Assembly: GCF_900302495.1 (NCBI RefSeq)
Contig: NZ_OMKW01000004.1
Location: 248,001 to 312,000 of the forward strand
Direction: 5' to 3'
Source: Pontivivens insulae
GTDB taxonomy: Bacteria; Pseudomonadota; Alphaproteobacteria; Rhodobacterales; Rhodobacteraceae
DNA length: 64,000 bases
Shown: positions 52,281 to 61,345 of the stretch, in pieces
Layout: each line of letters begins with the position of its first letter
Numbering within the stretch: position 1 is the first letter of the stretch
Notes under the pieces: generated by a model
The model's input: only the letters and a program-made list of their open reading frames with translations
What the model was told of the DNA's origin: nothing
Databases searched by the model: none
Translations under genes and position numbers: made by a program

Positions 52281-55184
52281 ATGATGTGCGCCGATACGCC
52301 TGAGTATAAAGACACGCTCAATCTGCCCGAAACCGATTTCCCGATGCGCGCGGGCCTGCCCAAGCGCGAACCCGAATGGCTCGCCCGTTGGGCCGACCTC
52401 AACGTATATGACACGCTGCGCGCGCGCGCTGAGGGGCGGGAGCCGTTTGTGCTCCACGACGGCCCTCCCTACGCCAACGGCCACCTGCATATCGGCCATG
52501 GGCTGAACAAGATCCTCAAGGACATGGTCGTCCGCTCGCAGCAGATGATGGGCCGCGACGCGCGCTATATCCCCGGCTGGGACTGCCATGGGCTGCCCAT
52601 CGAGTGGAAGATCGAGGAGAAATATCGCGCCAAGGGCCGCAACAAGGACGACGTCCCTGTCAACGAATTCCGGGGCGAGTGCCGCGACTTCGCCGCCGAA
52701 TGGGTCGGCATCCAGTCCGATGAATTCCAGCGCCTCGGGATCACGGGCGACTGGGCAAACCCCTATCTGACCATGGATTTCGGGGCCGAGGCGACGATTG
52801 CTGAGGAGTTCATGAAATTCGTCATGAACGGCACGCTCTATCAGGGCTCCAAACCCGTGATGTGGTCCCCGGTCGAGAAGACGGCGCTCGCCGAGGCGGA
52901 GGTCGAGTACCACGACCGGCAGGTCGATGCGATCTGGGTAAAGTTCCCGGTGACGGCGGCTGCGGTCGATGCCGATGGCTCTGACGGTCACGCCAATGCG
53001 AAACTTGCCGACGCCACTGTCGTGATCTGGACCACCACGCCTTGGACGATCCCGTCCAACCGCGCGGTCTGCTTTGGGCCCACGATCTCATACGGTCTCT
53101 ACGAAGTCACCGGACGTCCCGAAGAATGCTGGATGTCCATCGGTGAGAAACTGGTTTTGGCCGACGCGCTGGCCGAGGAAGTGCTGGCCGCCGGTCGCAT
53201 CCAGCCGGAGATGTTCCGCCGCCTGCGCGATGTGACGCCTGCCGAACTGGAAGGCTTGACCCTAGCCCACCCGTTCGCAGGTATCGCAGACGGGCAGGGC
53301 GAGTGGGACTTCGCCGTTCCCATGCTCCCCGGCGATCACGTCACCGATGACGCGGGCACGGGCTTTGTGCACACCGCGCCCGCACATGGCGACGACGACT
53401 ACCAGATCGGCCTCAAGCATGGGCTGGAGATGAGCTATAATGTCGAGGTCGACGGAACCTATCGCATCTCTCTGCCGCTCTTCGGTGGTGAGGCGATCAT
53501 CACGCCCAAGGGCAAGCCGGGCGGCGCGGGCAAGGCGGTGATCGCCAAGCTCAAGGAGGTCGGCAAGCTCGCCGCCACCCGTCGCCTTACCATCTCTGAC
53601 GCGCATAGCTGGCGCTCCAAGGCCCCGGTGATCCGCCTCAACCGTCCGCAATGGTTCGTTGCCATCGACAAGGCCGCCGGTGGCGATGATACCTATGGCA
53701 CCACGATCCGTGAGCGCGCCCTGCGCTCTATCGACGAGCTGGTCACCTGGACCCCTCAAAAGGGCCGCAACCGCCTGCATTCGATGATTGAAAGCCGTCC
53801 CGACTGGGTCCTCTCGCGCCAGCGTGCCTGGGGCGTGCCGCTTACCTGTTTTGTGAAGCGGCATGACAACGGGCAGGTCGAATTGCTACGCGACGATGCG
53901 GTCAACAAGCGCATCGGCGACGCGTTCCGCGAGGAAGGCGCCGATTGCTGGTTCGAGGACAGCGCCACCGAACGCTTCCTCGGTGATCGCGCCTCCGAGG
54001 GGTGGGAGAAGGTTGAGGATATCCTCGACGTCTGGTTCGACTCTGGCTCGACCCACGCCTTCACCCTGCGCGATCGGGGTGAACCATGGCCTGCGGACCT
54101 TTACCTCGAAGGCACCGACCAGCATCGCGGATGGTTCCACTCCTCGCTCTTGCAGGCGTGCGGCACGGTGGGCCGCGCCCCCTACAAGGGCGTGCTGACG
54201 CACGGCTTCACGCTCGATGAAAAGGGCCTGAAGATGTCGAAATCCATCGGCAACACCATCGCGCCGGCGGATGTGGTCAAGCAATATGGCGCGGATATCC
54301 TGCGCCTATGGGTCGCGCAGACGGACTACTCCGCCGATCAGCGGATCGGGCCGAACATCCTGAAAGGGGTTGCAGACAGCTATCGCCGCCTGCGCAACAC
54401 GTTCCGCTTCATCCTTGGCAACATGGACGATCACATCGCCGTCGAGCATGCCGATATGCCAGAGCTGGAACGCTGGGTGCTGCATCGTCTTGCCGAACTG
54501 GATGTGCAGGTGCGTGAAGGCTACGCGAAATATGACTTCCAGGGCGTCTTCTCAAAGCTGTTCCAATTCTGCACGGTCGACCTTTCTGCGGTGTATTTCG
54601 ATATCCGCAAGGACGCGCTCTATTGTGATGCGCCCGGCAGCATTGAGGCGCGAGCCGCACGGACCGTCTTGATCGAACTGCACCGTACGCTGACGACATG
54701 GCTCGCCCCGATCCTGACCTTCACGATGGAGGAGGTCTGGCTTGATCAGAACCCGGATGGCTGCGTCCATCTAGAGGATTTCGTGGCAATCCCCGCCGCT
54801 TGGCACGACGCCGCACTGGGCGAGAAGTGGTCCCGCATCCGTGCGGTCCGCCGCGTCGTGACCGGTGCGCTGGAAGTGGAGCGGACGGAAAAGCGGATCG
54901 GCGCCAGCCTCGAAGCTGCCCCGACCGTCTATGTGGCGGACGCCGATCTGCGTGAAGCGCTTCATGCGCTGCCCTTCGCGGATCTCTGCATCACCTCGCA
55001 GATCACGCTGAGCGGTGAAGCGGCACCCGAGGCGGCATTCACCCTGCCAGATGTTGAAGGCGTGGCCGTCTTGCCCGCCCGCGCGGATGGGGAAAAATGC
55101 GCCCGCTGCTGGAAGATCCTGCCGGATGTTGGAACGCACAACCACGCTCAGACCTGTCAGCGCTGTGACGAGGCGCTGAGCTAA
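52281..55184 (+). CDS. ileS: isoleucyl-tRNA synthetase
   Basis: A 967-residue class I aminoacyl-tRNA synthetase. HIGH motif in PPYANGHLHIGHGLNKIL (~residue 68), editing (CP1) domain with WTTTPWTIPSNRAV, the KMSKS loop (KMSKSIGNTI, ~651), and a C-terminal zinc site CARCWKILPDVGTHN...CQRCDEAL (~938-965). ATG at 52281, with a second ATG directly after (52284); GGAG is five to eight bases upstream. An intrinsic terminator follows the stop after ~20 bp. Confidence 0.96.
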   Translation: MMCADTPEYKDTLNLPETDFPMRAGLPKREPEWLARWADLNVYDTLRARAEGREPFVLHDGPPYANGHLHIGHGLNKILKDMVVRSQQMMGRDARYIPGWDCHGLPIEWKIEEKYRAKGRNKDDVPVNEFRGECRDFAAEWVGIQSDEFQRLGITGDWANPYLTMDFGAEATIAEEFMKFVMNGTLYQGSKPVMWSPVEKTALAEAEVEYHDRQVDAIWVKFPVTAAAVDADGSDGHANAKLADATVVIWTTTPWTIPSNRAVCFGPTISYGLYEVTGRPEECWMSIGEKLVLADALAEEVLAAGRIQPEMFRRLRDVTPAELEGLTLAHPFAGIADGQGEWDFAVPMLPGDHVTDDAGTGFVHTAPAHGDDDYQIGLKHGLEMSYNVEVDGTYRISLPLFGGEAIITPKGKPGGAGKAVIAKLKEVGKLAATRRLTISDAHSWRSKAPVIRLNRPQWFVAIDKAAGGDDTYGTTIRERALRSIDELVTWTPQKGRNRLHSMIESRPDWVLSRQRAWGVPLTCFVKRHDNGQVELLRDDAVNKRIGDAFREEGADCWFEDSATERFLGDRASEGWEKVEDILDVWFDSGSTHAFTLRDRGEPWPADLYLEGTDQHRGWFHSSLLQACGTVGRAPYKGVLTHGFTLDEKGLKMSKSIGNTIAPADVVKQYGADILRLWVAQTDYSADQRIGPNILKGVADSYRRLRNTFRFILGNMDDHIAVEHADMPELERWVLHRLAELDVQVREGYAKYDFQGVFSKLFQFCTVDLSAVYFDIRKDALYCDAPGSIEARAARTVLIELHRTLTTWLAPILTFTMEEVWLDQNPDGCVHLEDFVAIPAAWHDAALGEKWSRIRAVRRVVTGALEVERTEKRIGASLEAAPTVYVADADLREALHALPFADLCITSQITLSGEAAPEAAFTLPDVEGVAVLPARADGEKCARCWKILPDVGTHNHAQTCQRCDEALS

Positions 55185-55204
55185 GCACAACAGCAGATGT
55201 TAAG

Positions 55205-55233
55205 AAGGGCCGCTCGTTCCGGGCGGCCCTTTT
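55205..55233 (+). terminator. intrinsic terminator of ileS
   Basis: AAGGGCCGC - 9 nt - GCGGCCCTT followed by TT, 20 bp after the ileS stop. The T-run is short. Confidence 0.8.
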
Positions 55234-55258
55234 GGGTCGACGATACTGTCCGCGACTG

Positions 55259-55564
55259 TCAGTAGATCGTTGTGCGCGGCTCCGCCTGCTCAACAGGTTG
55301 ATAGATAAGCCCCACAAGCCCGTCTTGATCAAGGATCAGTTCCGCCCGAATGAACTCCGTCGCGGTCTGCTCGGATGGCTCCAGCGCCACACGGTCGCAG
55401 GCATCACCTTCTAGGATCGGGCTGAACTTGCACAGGTCGGACAGCAGGTTTGAGGCACTTGCGTATTCCATGCCAGAACGTGTGGGCGCGTCGGCTTCCG
55501 GTATCACTGGCTCTGCCACCACCGGCGCGGCGGCCATTGCTATGGCTAGGCAGAAAACTCTCAT
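55259..55564 (-). CDS. small secreted protein
   Basis: A 101-residue exported protein with a signal peptide (MRVFCLAIAMAAAPVVAEPV) and a short mature domain with two cysteines (DLCKFSPILEGDACDRVAL) that may form a disulphide. The C-terminal strand FIRAELILDQDGLVGLIYQPV looks ordered. No family recognised. The ATG at 55564 is preceded by GGAG. Lies between ileS and pcs, convergent with ileS. Confidence 0.6.
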   Translation of the reverse strand: MRVFCLAIAMAAAPVVAEPVIPEADAPTRSGMEYASASNLLSDLCKFSPILEGDACDRVALEPSEQTATEFIRAELILDQDGLVGLIYQPVEQAEPRTTIY

Positions 55565-55664
55565 TGAACCACTCCAACACATTGGGCTGCGTGGTCGTCT
55601 AACGCAGCACCCCGGTCAAAGGTTCGCTCTCAGAAGGCGGTTTTACGCCATGCTACCGGTCTTT

Positions 55665-56351
55665 TCAGTTTTTCGCAGGGACCAGTTGTTGAACGATACC
55701 AACCAGTAACAGGTATAGGCTGGTGATCGCCAACCCGACTTGCGCAATCACTGGGCCGTCAAAATTCAGCCAGGCCAGCCAAGTGGCAAAGCCCGCCCAC
55801 GCGAACATGATCGGCAGGCTCACCGCGCGCCAGCGCACTGTCCGGACGGGATGGATGAATTTCAGCGCAAAGAACTGGGAAATGGCAATCGCGATCAGCA
55901 GGAACATGGCGGCCCACCCGCCCATATCGATTGCGAAGAGCACAAGAACGATCATGTTCCAGCAGCCCGGAAAACCCGAAAAGCTGTTATCTGACGTCTT
56001 CATGCGCGTGTCCGCGAAATAGATCACGCCGCTGACACAGATCAGAAGCCCGGCGGCCAGCGACCAGCCCGGGCCGATCAATTCTGCACTGACCAGCGCA
56101 TAGGCCGGAATGAACACATAGGTCAGGTAGTCAATGATCAGGTCGAGCAGGACACCATCCCATTGCGGCGCATTGGTCTTCACGTCCACCTTTCGGGCCA
56201 GAGGGCCGTCGATGCCGTCGACGATAAAGGCCGCAATCAGCCACAGCCACATCACCGCCCAATCGGCCTGAGCCGCAGCGATGACGGCCATCAGCGCCAG
56301 GCCAGCCCCGGTGGCGGTCAACAGGTGGACAGAAAAGGCACGCACGAACAT
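55665..56351 (-). CDS. pcs: phosphatidylcholine synthase
   Basis: A 228-residue membrane enzyme of the CDP-alcohol phosphotransferase family that makes phosphatidylcholine from choline and CDP-diacylglycerol. The active-site motif is DGIDGPLARKVDVKTNAPQWDGVLLDLIIDYLTY, the Pcs-type version of DG..AR...G...D...D. Eight hydrophobic segments. PC synthesis is typical of alphaproteobacteria that live with eukaryotes or have PC membranes. ATG at 56351. Its upstream region holds a 22-bp palindrome that belongs to the 3' end of xerC. Confidence 0.92.
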   Translation of the reverse strand: MFVRAFSVHLLTATGAGLALMAVIAAAQADWAVMWLWLIAAFIVDGIDGPLARKVDVKTNAPQWDGVLLDLIIDYLTYVFIPAYALVSAELIGPGWSLAAGLLICVSGVIYFADTRMKTSDNSFSGFPGCWNMIVLVLFAIDMGGWAAMFLLIAIAISQFFALKFIHPVRTVRWRAVSLPIMFAWAGFATWLAWLNFDGPVIAQVGLAITSLYLLLVGIVQQLVPAKN

Positions 56352-56519
56352 CCAACACTCCAGTCCCGAATTGGGCGCAACCTAAACGGCACCCCACCTG
56401 AATGACACCCCCCCATTTGTCGCCAAGCCGTACCCACAGGCGTGATTACGCGGACTTTGCGCCTAGGTCAGTGCAATTTCTGAGAGTGTGAAGCTTTAGT
56501 TAACATATTGATTAAAATT

Positions 56520-56541
56520 AAGGTTTCGCGCGCGAAACCTT
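56520..56541 (-). terminator. 22-bp perfect palindrome downstream of xerC
   Basis: AAGGTTTCGCG followed directly by CGCGAAACCTT: no unpaired loop in the DNA, but a hairpin of nine or so pairs in RNA. On the minus strand it lies 46 bp after the xerC stop and is followed by AATTTTAATC, suiting a terminator. It could also be a protein-binding palindrome upstream of pcs. Confidence 0.55.
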
Positions 56542-56587
56542 CGGTTGTCATTGTCAGTGGAGGTACTCTCCAAAGCTACAGACGAAA

Positions 56588-57514
56588 CTAACGCCGCTTC
56601 GGGCGGGCTGCGTCGTAAACATCCATCAGCCGGGCCTGATCGAGCGCGGTGTACACTTGCGTTGAGCTCAACGACGCGTGTCCAAGCAAGGTCTGGATCG
56701 CCCGCAGGTCTCCGCCGGCTTCCAGCAGGTGCGTCGCAAAGGAATGGCGCAACGCATGTGGCGTCGCGGTAGCGGGCAACCCCAGTCGCGCCCGCAAATT
56801 CGCAACCGTCTTTTGCACAGTTGATGCGTTCAGCGCCCCACCCCGCACGCCCAGAAACAAGGGGCTTTCTGCGTTGGGCGCATGGGGATGGAGCGCGCGG
56901 TACTGTTCGACGGCCTCTCGCGCGACGGGAAGGACAGGAACAAGGCGCTCCTTCCCGCCCTTCCCGGTGATCCGCAGCATGTCAGGCAGCGGTGCGTCGC
57001 TCTGGCGCAAACTCAGCGCCTCTGAAATGCGCAGACCGCAGGCGTACAGCAATGTGAGGACGGCCATATCGCGCGCCGCAATCCAGTCGGTCGGCGTCTG
57101 CCCGGCTTCCGCGATCAGGGCCTTTGCGGCATCGGGCGCAAGCGGGCGTGGCAGGCTCGCCTTGATCTTGGGGGAGCGGGTGGCGATCACAGCCGTGGCG
57201 TCGATGCCTTCAGCTTCGGCCAGCCATCGGTGGAAAGAGCGTACCGCGCTCAGCGCGCGAGCAGCCGAGCGTGCTGACAGATCATCTCCACGCAGGCTGG
57301 CGATCCAGGACCGCATCTCGGACGTCGTCACCTCACCCAAACCCGCCTTACCGACAGGACCACCGCGATGTCCGTTGAGAAAACCAAGATAGCCCGCCAC
57401 GTCGTGCCGATAGGCCTCAACCGTTTTGGGTGAGCGCCCGCGCACCGCGCCGAGTTGATCGAGCCATCGCTGCATCAGCGCGAGCGCGCCATCGGTCCCG
57501 ACAGGCGCGGTCAC
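56588..57514 (-). CDS. xerC: tyrosine site-specific recombinase XerC
   Basis: A 308-residue recombinase that, with XerD, resolves chromosome dimers at dif. The catalytic set is complete: Arg162 (CGLRISEAL), Lys186 (GKGGKER), His253/Arg256 (PHALRHSFATHLLEAGGDL), His279 (LLGHASL) and Tyr288 (TQVYTAL). An N-terminal SAM-like core-binding domain (~10-105) is present. The start is GTG at 57514 with AGGGGA nine bases upstream. DUF484 lies just upstream on the same strand, the usual xerC neighbour. The dif site was not found in the window. Confidence 0.93.
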   Translation of the reverse strand: MTAPVGTDGALALMQRWLDQLGAVRGRSPKTVEAYRHDVAGYLGFLNGHRGGPVGKAGLGEVTTSEMRSWIASLRGDDLSARSAARALSAVRSFHRWLAEAEGIDATAVIATRSPKIKASLPRPLAPDAAKALIAEAGQTPTDWIAARDMAVLTLLYACGLRISEALSLRQSDAPLPDMLRITGKGGKERLVPVLPVAREAVEQYRALHPHAPNAESPLFLGVRGGALNASTVQKTVANLRARLGLPATATPHALRHSFATHLLEAGGDLRAIQTLLGHASLSSTQVYTALDQARLMDVYDAARPKRR

Positions 57515-57617
57515 GTAGAAATCCCCTGATGGGAAACGGGCTTCATCTCAAGGCCATCCGTGGTCTCGGTGCATTTGCCCTATGATCATGCCGCAACCCG
57601 GGATGATCTGTCGATCC

Positions 57618-58292
57618 CTAGGCCAGCCACCGTCGCACGGCGCGCTCAAAACAGCTTGCGAAGAAGTCGAGAAGATCGGTGCCCTGATCAGCGGCAAAGC
57701 GCGCCGGATCGCTGGCCCCGAAAACAAGCATGGCAGAGCGTCGGCCCTGTCCCAGATCTAGGCGCAGCAGCGCTTCGGACTGGATGCGCAATGTTTCTTC
57801 CTCGAACACGGCGGCCGCTTTCTGCCCCGTGGGTCGCAGCGTGATCCGAGCGGGATCGCGATCCCGGCCTGCGCCGATATAGCTGTCGATACCGCCCGGC
57901 GGAACGGCGACGAGCCCCGGGGCCGCAAGGCGTTCATCGTCGCGCATTTCAAGCACGAGACGCACGGTATCGACCGCCAGAATATCGGCAACCTCACCCT
58001 GAAGCACAGTCAGAAGACCAGCGAAATCCGTCGGGGTGAGCAGCGCGACAACCGCGCGCTGCACCTGATCATGCGCCGAAAGATTGTCATAAGCTGCCGC
58101 GATCACCTCACGGTGCGTACGCTCAAGCTCCCCCAGCCGGCCCTCCATCCGGGCGATCACGCGACCGCGCAAGTCGGTCACACGATCATTGGCCTGCGCC
58201 TCTGCCTCAACAAGTGAGCGCATGACATCCCCATCGCCCAGCACCAGTTCAGGCTGGGCGAGAATGGCGGAGCGAATGGCGTTCTCATCCAT
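57618..58292 (-). CDS. DUF484 family protein
   Basis: A 224-residue protein with a GAF-like fold (family DUF484, COG3159). N-terminal helix LVLGDGDVMRSLVEAEAQANDRVTDLRGRVIARMEGRL, then the domain around ADILAVDTVRLVLEM and a C-terminal GQGRRSAMLVFGASDPARFAADQGTDLLDFFASCFERAVRRWL, highly typical. Function unknown; it usually sits upstream of xerC, as here. ATG at 58292. Confidence 0.9.
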   Translation of the reverse strand: MDENAIRSAILAQPELVLGDGDVMRSLVEAEAQANDRVTDLRGRVIARMEGRLGELERTHREVIAAAYDNLSAHDQVQRAVVALLTPTDFAGLLTVLQGEVADILAVDTVRLVLEMRDDERLAAPGLVAVPPGGIDSYIGAGRDRDPARITLRPTGQKAAAVFEEETLRIQSEALLRLDLGQGRRSAMLVFGASDPARFAADQGTDLLDFFASCFERAVRRWLA

Positions 58293-58310
58293 GGCGCGTA
58301 TCCCGGCGGA

Positions 58311-58964
58311 TCAGAGGATCTTCTGGCCGGTCTTGGCCCAATCGGCCAGGAACGTGGCAAGCCCTGCATCTGTCAGCGGGTGTGCTGCGAGTTTTTGCAG
58401 AACGCCCGGAGGCGCTGTGACCACGTCCGCGCCAATGCGGGCGCACTCGGTGATGTGATTCACAGTACGTGCCGATGCGGCGAGGATCTGTGTCTCAAAG
58501 CCATAATTGTCATAGATGATCCGGATGTCTTGGATCAGATCCATGCCGTCGAGGTTAATATCATCAAGCCGGCCGATGAAGGGTGAGATGAAGGTCGCGC
58601 CCGCTTTCGCAGCCAGTAGCGCCTGATTGGGCGAGAAGCAGAGCGTCACGTTAACCATCTGGCCCTCATCGCTGAGCGTCTTGCAGGTTTTCAGACCGGC
58701 CCAGGTCAGCGGAACCTTCACGGCGATGTTATCTGCGATCTCGGCCAGCTTACGACCCTCTGCGATCATCTCGTCTGCTTCGGTCGCCGCGACCTCGGCG
58801 GATACCGGACCATCGACGAGCGCACAGATTTCCTTCGTCACCTCGATAATGTCGCGGCCCGACTTCATGATCAGTGACGGGTTCGTGGTCACGCCATCCA
58901 CAAGGCCCAGATCGTTGAGTTCTGCGATCGCGTCAATTTCAGCGGTATCGACGAAAAATTTCAT
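58311..58964 (-). CDS. fsa: transaldolase/fructose-6-phosphate aldolase (TalC/FSA type)
   Basis: A 217-residue class I aldolase of the short transaldolase subfamily. [13 protein letters not shown] start, TTNPSLI loop, Schiff-base Lys83 ([13 protein letters not shown]), [28 protein letters not shown] and [13 protein letters not shown]. Either transaldolase (sedoheptulose/erythrose transfer) or dihydroxyacetone-cleaving fructose-6-phosphate aldolase; the sequence alone does not fix which. ATG at 58964. It lies 18 bp upstream of DUF484. Confidence 0.93.
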   Translation of the reverse strand: MKFFVDTAEIDAIAELNDLGLVDGVTTNPSLIMKSGRDIIEVTKEICALVDGPVSAEVAATEADEMIAEGRKLAEIADNIAVKVPLTWAGLKTCKTLSDEGQMVNVTLCFSPNQALLAAKAGATFISPFIGRLDDINLDGMDLIQDIRIIYDNYGFETQILAASARTVNHITECARIGADVVTAPPGVLQKLAAHPLTDAGLATFLADWAKTGQKIL

Positions 58965-59137
58965 GATGGTCCCTTCGGCTTGTGACTTTTCGCGCGGACC
59001 TTACACAAGGGGGCTGGGAAGCGCAAAGCAGGTTTCACACAGCGTCAGCTTTGCTGCGCGGCGGCCCTGCATGGGGTTGAAGACGGGGCGCAACTGCTCA
59101 CATTGGAAGACCCGTTCCGGGGCAGGGGAATCGTTGT

Positions 59138-61336
59138 TTGAATGCCGATGTCGAATTTCTGGAGGAAGGCGCGCTTGCGGCGGTTCTGACAACCCAACCG
59201 CTTGACCGCACGCTTGACTATGTAGTGCCGGACGGCGGAGTACGCATCGGTGCCTTTGTGAGCGTCCCGCTGGGCCCCCGCCGGGTGATGGGCGTCGTCT
59301 GGGGCCCCGGCGCGGGCGACTATGACCGCTCGAAAATACGCAGCATTGCCGCGATCTTGGATCTTCCGGCGATGAGCGCTGTGATGCGCAATTTCGTAGA
59401 AAAGGTTGCCGCCTACACCATGACACCGCTCCCCGCCGTTCTGCGACTGGCGACGCGCGTTCCGGGTCTGGGAGAGGCCCCGGGCACGCGCAAGGTCTTG
59501 CGCCTGACGGACGTCCGACCGGATCGGTTGACCAGCGCGCGTGAGCGTGTGCTCGCTTTTCTGGAAGAACATGAGGGCATGGCATTCGCCCCCGGAGAGC
59601 TGGCTTCGCTAGTCGGCGTGACAAGCTCGGTCATCAAAGGGCTGGAAGGGCAGGGGGTGCTGGTGCGCGAGGAGGCGCCGCGCGACGCCCCGTTCCTGCC
59701 CCTAGACCCGGACTTGCCGGGCAAGGAATTGGCAGAGGGGCAGCGCCGGGCCGCGGTGCAGTTACGCGAAGCCGTCCGCTCTCGCCGCTATGGCACGACT
59801 CTGCTCAAAGGTGTGACCGGGTCGGGCAAGACCGAGGTTTATCTGGAGGCCGTGGCAGAATGCCTGCGCGCCGGTCGGCAGGCGCTGGTTCTGCTGCCGG
59901 AAATCGCCCTGACCGGAGAGTTCATCGCGCGGGTCGAAGCGCGGTTTGGGCAGGCGCCTGCGGAATGGCACTCCGGTGTCACTCAGGCCGGTCGGCGGCG
60001 CGTCTGGGCCGGAGTTGCCAACGGACAGGCTCAGCTCGTTGTCGGGGCCAGATCATCCTTGTTCCTGCCCTATGCCGATCTGGGATTGGTGATCGTGGAT
60101 GAGGAGCACGACGGCTCTTACAAGCAGGAAGATGGCGTCCTTTACAACGCGCGGGACATGGCCGTTTTGCGCGCGTCGCTGTCAGGGGCGCAGGTGGTGC
60201 TGGCCTCTGCGACACCTTCGCTTGAAAGCTGGGCAAATGCCGATGCTGGAAAATACGCGCGGATTGATCTGACCGAGCGGTTTGGCGCAGCGGTTCTGCC
60301 AGAAATGGCCGCGATTGATTTGCGCGCGGATCCGCTGGAGCGTGAGCGCTGGATGTCCGAGCCCTTGGCCCGCGCGGTCGCAGATCGCGTCGCGGCGGGC
60401 GAACAGGCGCTGTTGTTTTTGAACCGTCGCGGCTATGCCCCGCTGACGATGTGCCGGGCGTGTGGTGCTCAGGTCGGGTGTGACGATTGTGACGCGCGGA
60501 TGGTGGAGCATCGGTTTCACGCCCATCTGATGTGCCATCAATGTGGTGCGACAAAGCCGATCCCGACAAGCTGCCCCAGTTGTGGCAACCCGGATCACAT
60601 GGCGGTTTTGGGGCCGGGGGTGGAGCGCTTGGCCGAGGAGGTCGCCGCGCGCTTTCCCGATGCCCGCGTAGCCGTGTTGTCGAGCGATATGGCCATGAGC
60701 GCGCGCGCCCTGAAGGCAAGGATCGAGGAGATCGCCAAAGGTGCGGCAGACATCATCATCGGAACCCAGATGGTTGCGAAAGGGCATAACTTTCCCTTGT
60801 TGACGCTGGTTGGTGTCATCGACGCGGACCTTGGCCTTCAGGGGGGCGAGTTGCGGGCGGCAGAGCGGACATTTCAGCTGATCCGACAGGTCGCGGGGCG
60901 TGCGGGGCGCGCAGACCGTCCCGGTGAGGCGCTCATTCAGACGCATCAGCCCGATCATCCCGTCATCAAGGCGATCCTCAGCGATGATGAGGAGGCGTTC
61001 TGGCGGGCCGAGGCGGCATCGCGGCAAATGGCAGGTGCGCCACCCTATGGCCGGATGGCCGGTGTCATTGTCAGTGGCCCGGAGGAGCGTGAAACCTTCG
61101 AGCTCGCCCGCCAATTGGCCGCGCGGGCGCGCATTTTGACGGATGCGGGCGCGCAGATGTTCGGACCAGCGCCGGCCCCGATTGCGCGGGTGCGGGGGCG
61201 GACACGGGTGCGCCTTTTGGTTAAGGGACCAAAGGGGCTAGCGCTGCAACCGGTGCTCGCCCGCTGGGTGGACGGGGTTCGGCCCCGCGCGAATTTCCGC
61301 ATCGCCCTCGACATCGATCCGCAGAGCTTTTTCTAA
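59138..61336 (+). CDS. priA: primosomal replication protein N' (PriA helicase)
   Basis: A 732-residue SF2 helicase that reloads the replisome at stalled forks. N-terminal 3'-end-binding domain (~1-100), winged helix, then Walker A GVTGSGKTEVYLEAV (226-), DEEHD box (~321), the zinc region CRACGAQVGCDDC...CHQCGATKPIPTSCPSCG (~438-486) and motif VI RQVAGRAGRA. There is no in-frame ATG near the 5' end: the start is TTG at 59138, with AGGGGA nine bases upstream, or a later codon. It is divergent from fsa. Confidence 0.93.
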   Translation: MNADVEFLEEGALAAVLTTQPLDRTLDYVVPDGGVRIGAFVSVPLGPRRVMGVVWGPGAGDYDRSKIRSIAAILDLPAMSAVMRNFVEKVAAYTMTPLPAVLRLATRVPGLGEAPGTRKVLRLTDVRPDRLTSARERVLAFLEEHEGMAFAPGELASLVGVTSSVIKGLEGQGVLVREEAPRDAPFLPLDPDLPGKELAEGQRRAAVQLREAVRSRRYGTTLLKGVTGSGKTEVYLEAVAECLRAGRQALVLLPEIALTGEFIARVEARFGQAPAEWHSGVTQAGRRRVWAGVANGQAQLVVGARSSLFLPYADLGLVIVDEEHDGSYKQEDGVLYNARDMAVLRASLSGAQVVLASATPSLESWANADAGKYARIDLTERFGAAVLPEMAAIDLRADPLERERWMSEPLARAVADRVAAGEQALLFLNRRGYAPLTMCRACGAQVGCDDCDARMVEHRFHAHLMCHQCGATKPIPTSCPSCGNPDHMAVLGPGVERLAEEVAARFPDARVAVLSSDMAMSARALKARIEEIAKGAADIIIGTQMVAKGHNFPLLTLVGVIDADLGLQGGELRAAERTFQLIRQVAGRAGRADRPGEALIQTHQPDHPVIKAILSDDEEAFWRAEAASRQMAGAPPYGRMAGVIVSGPEERETFELARQLAARARILTDAGAQMFGPAPAPIARVRGRTRVRLLVKGPKGLALQPVLARWVDGVRPRANFRIALDIDPQSFF

Positions 61337-61345
61337 TTCCGGCCG

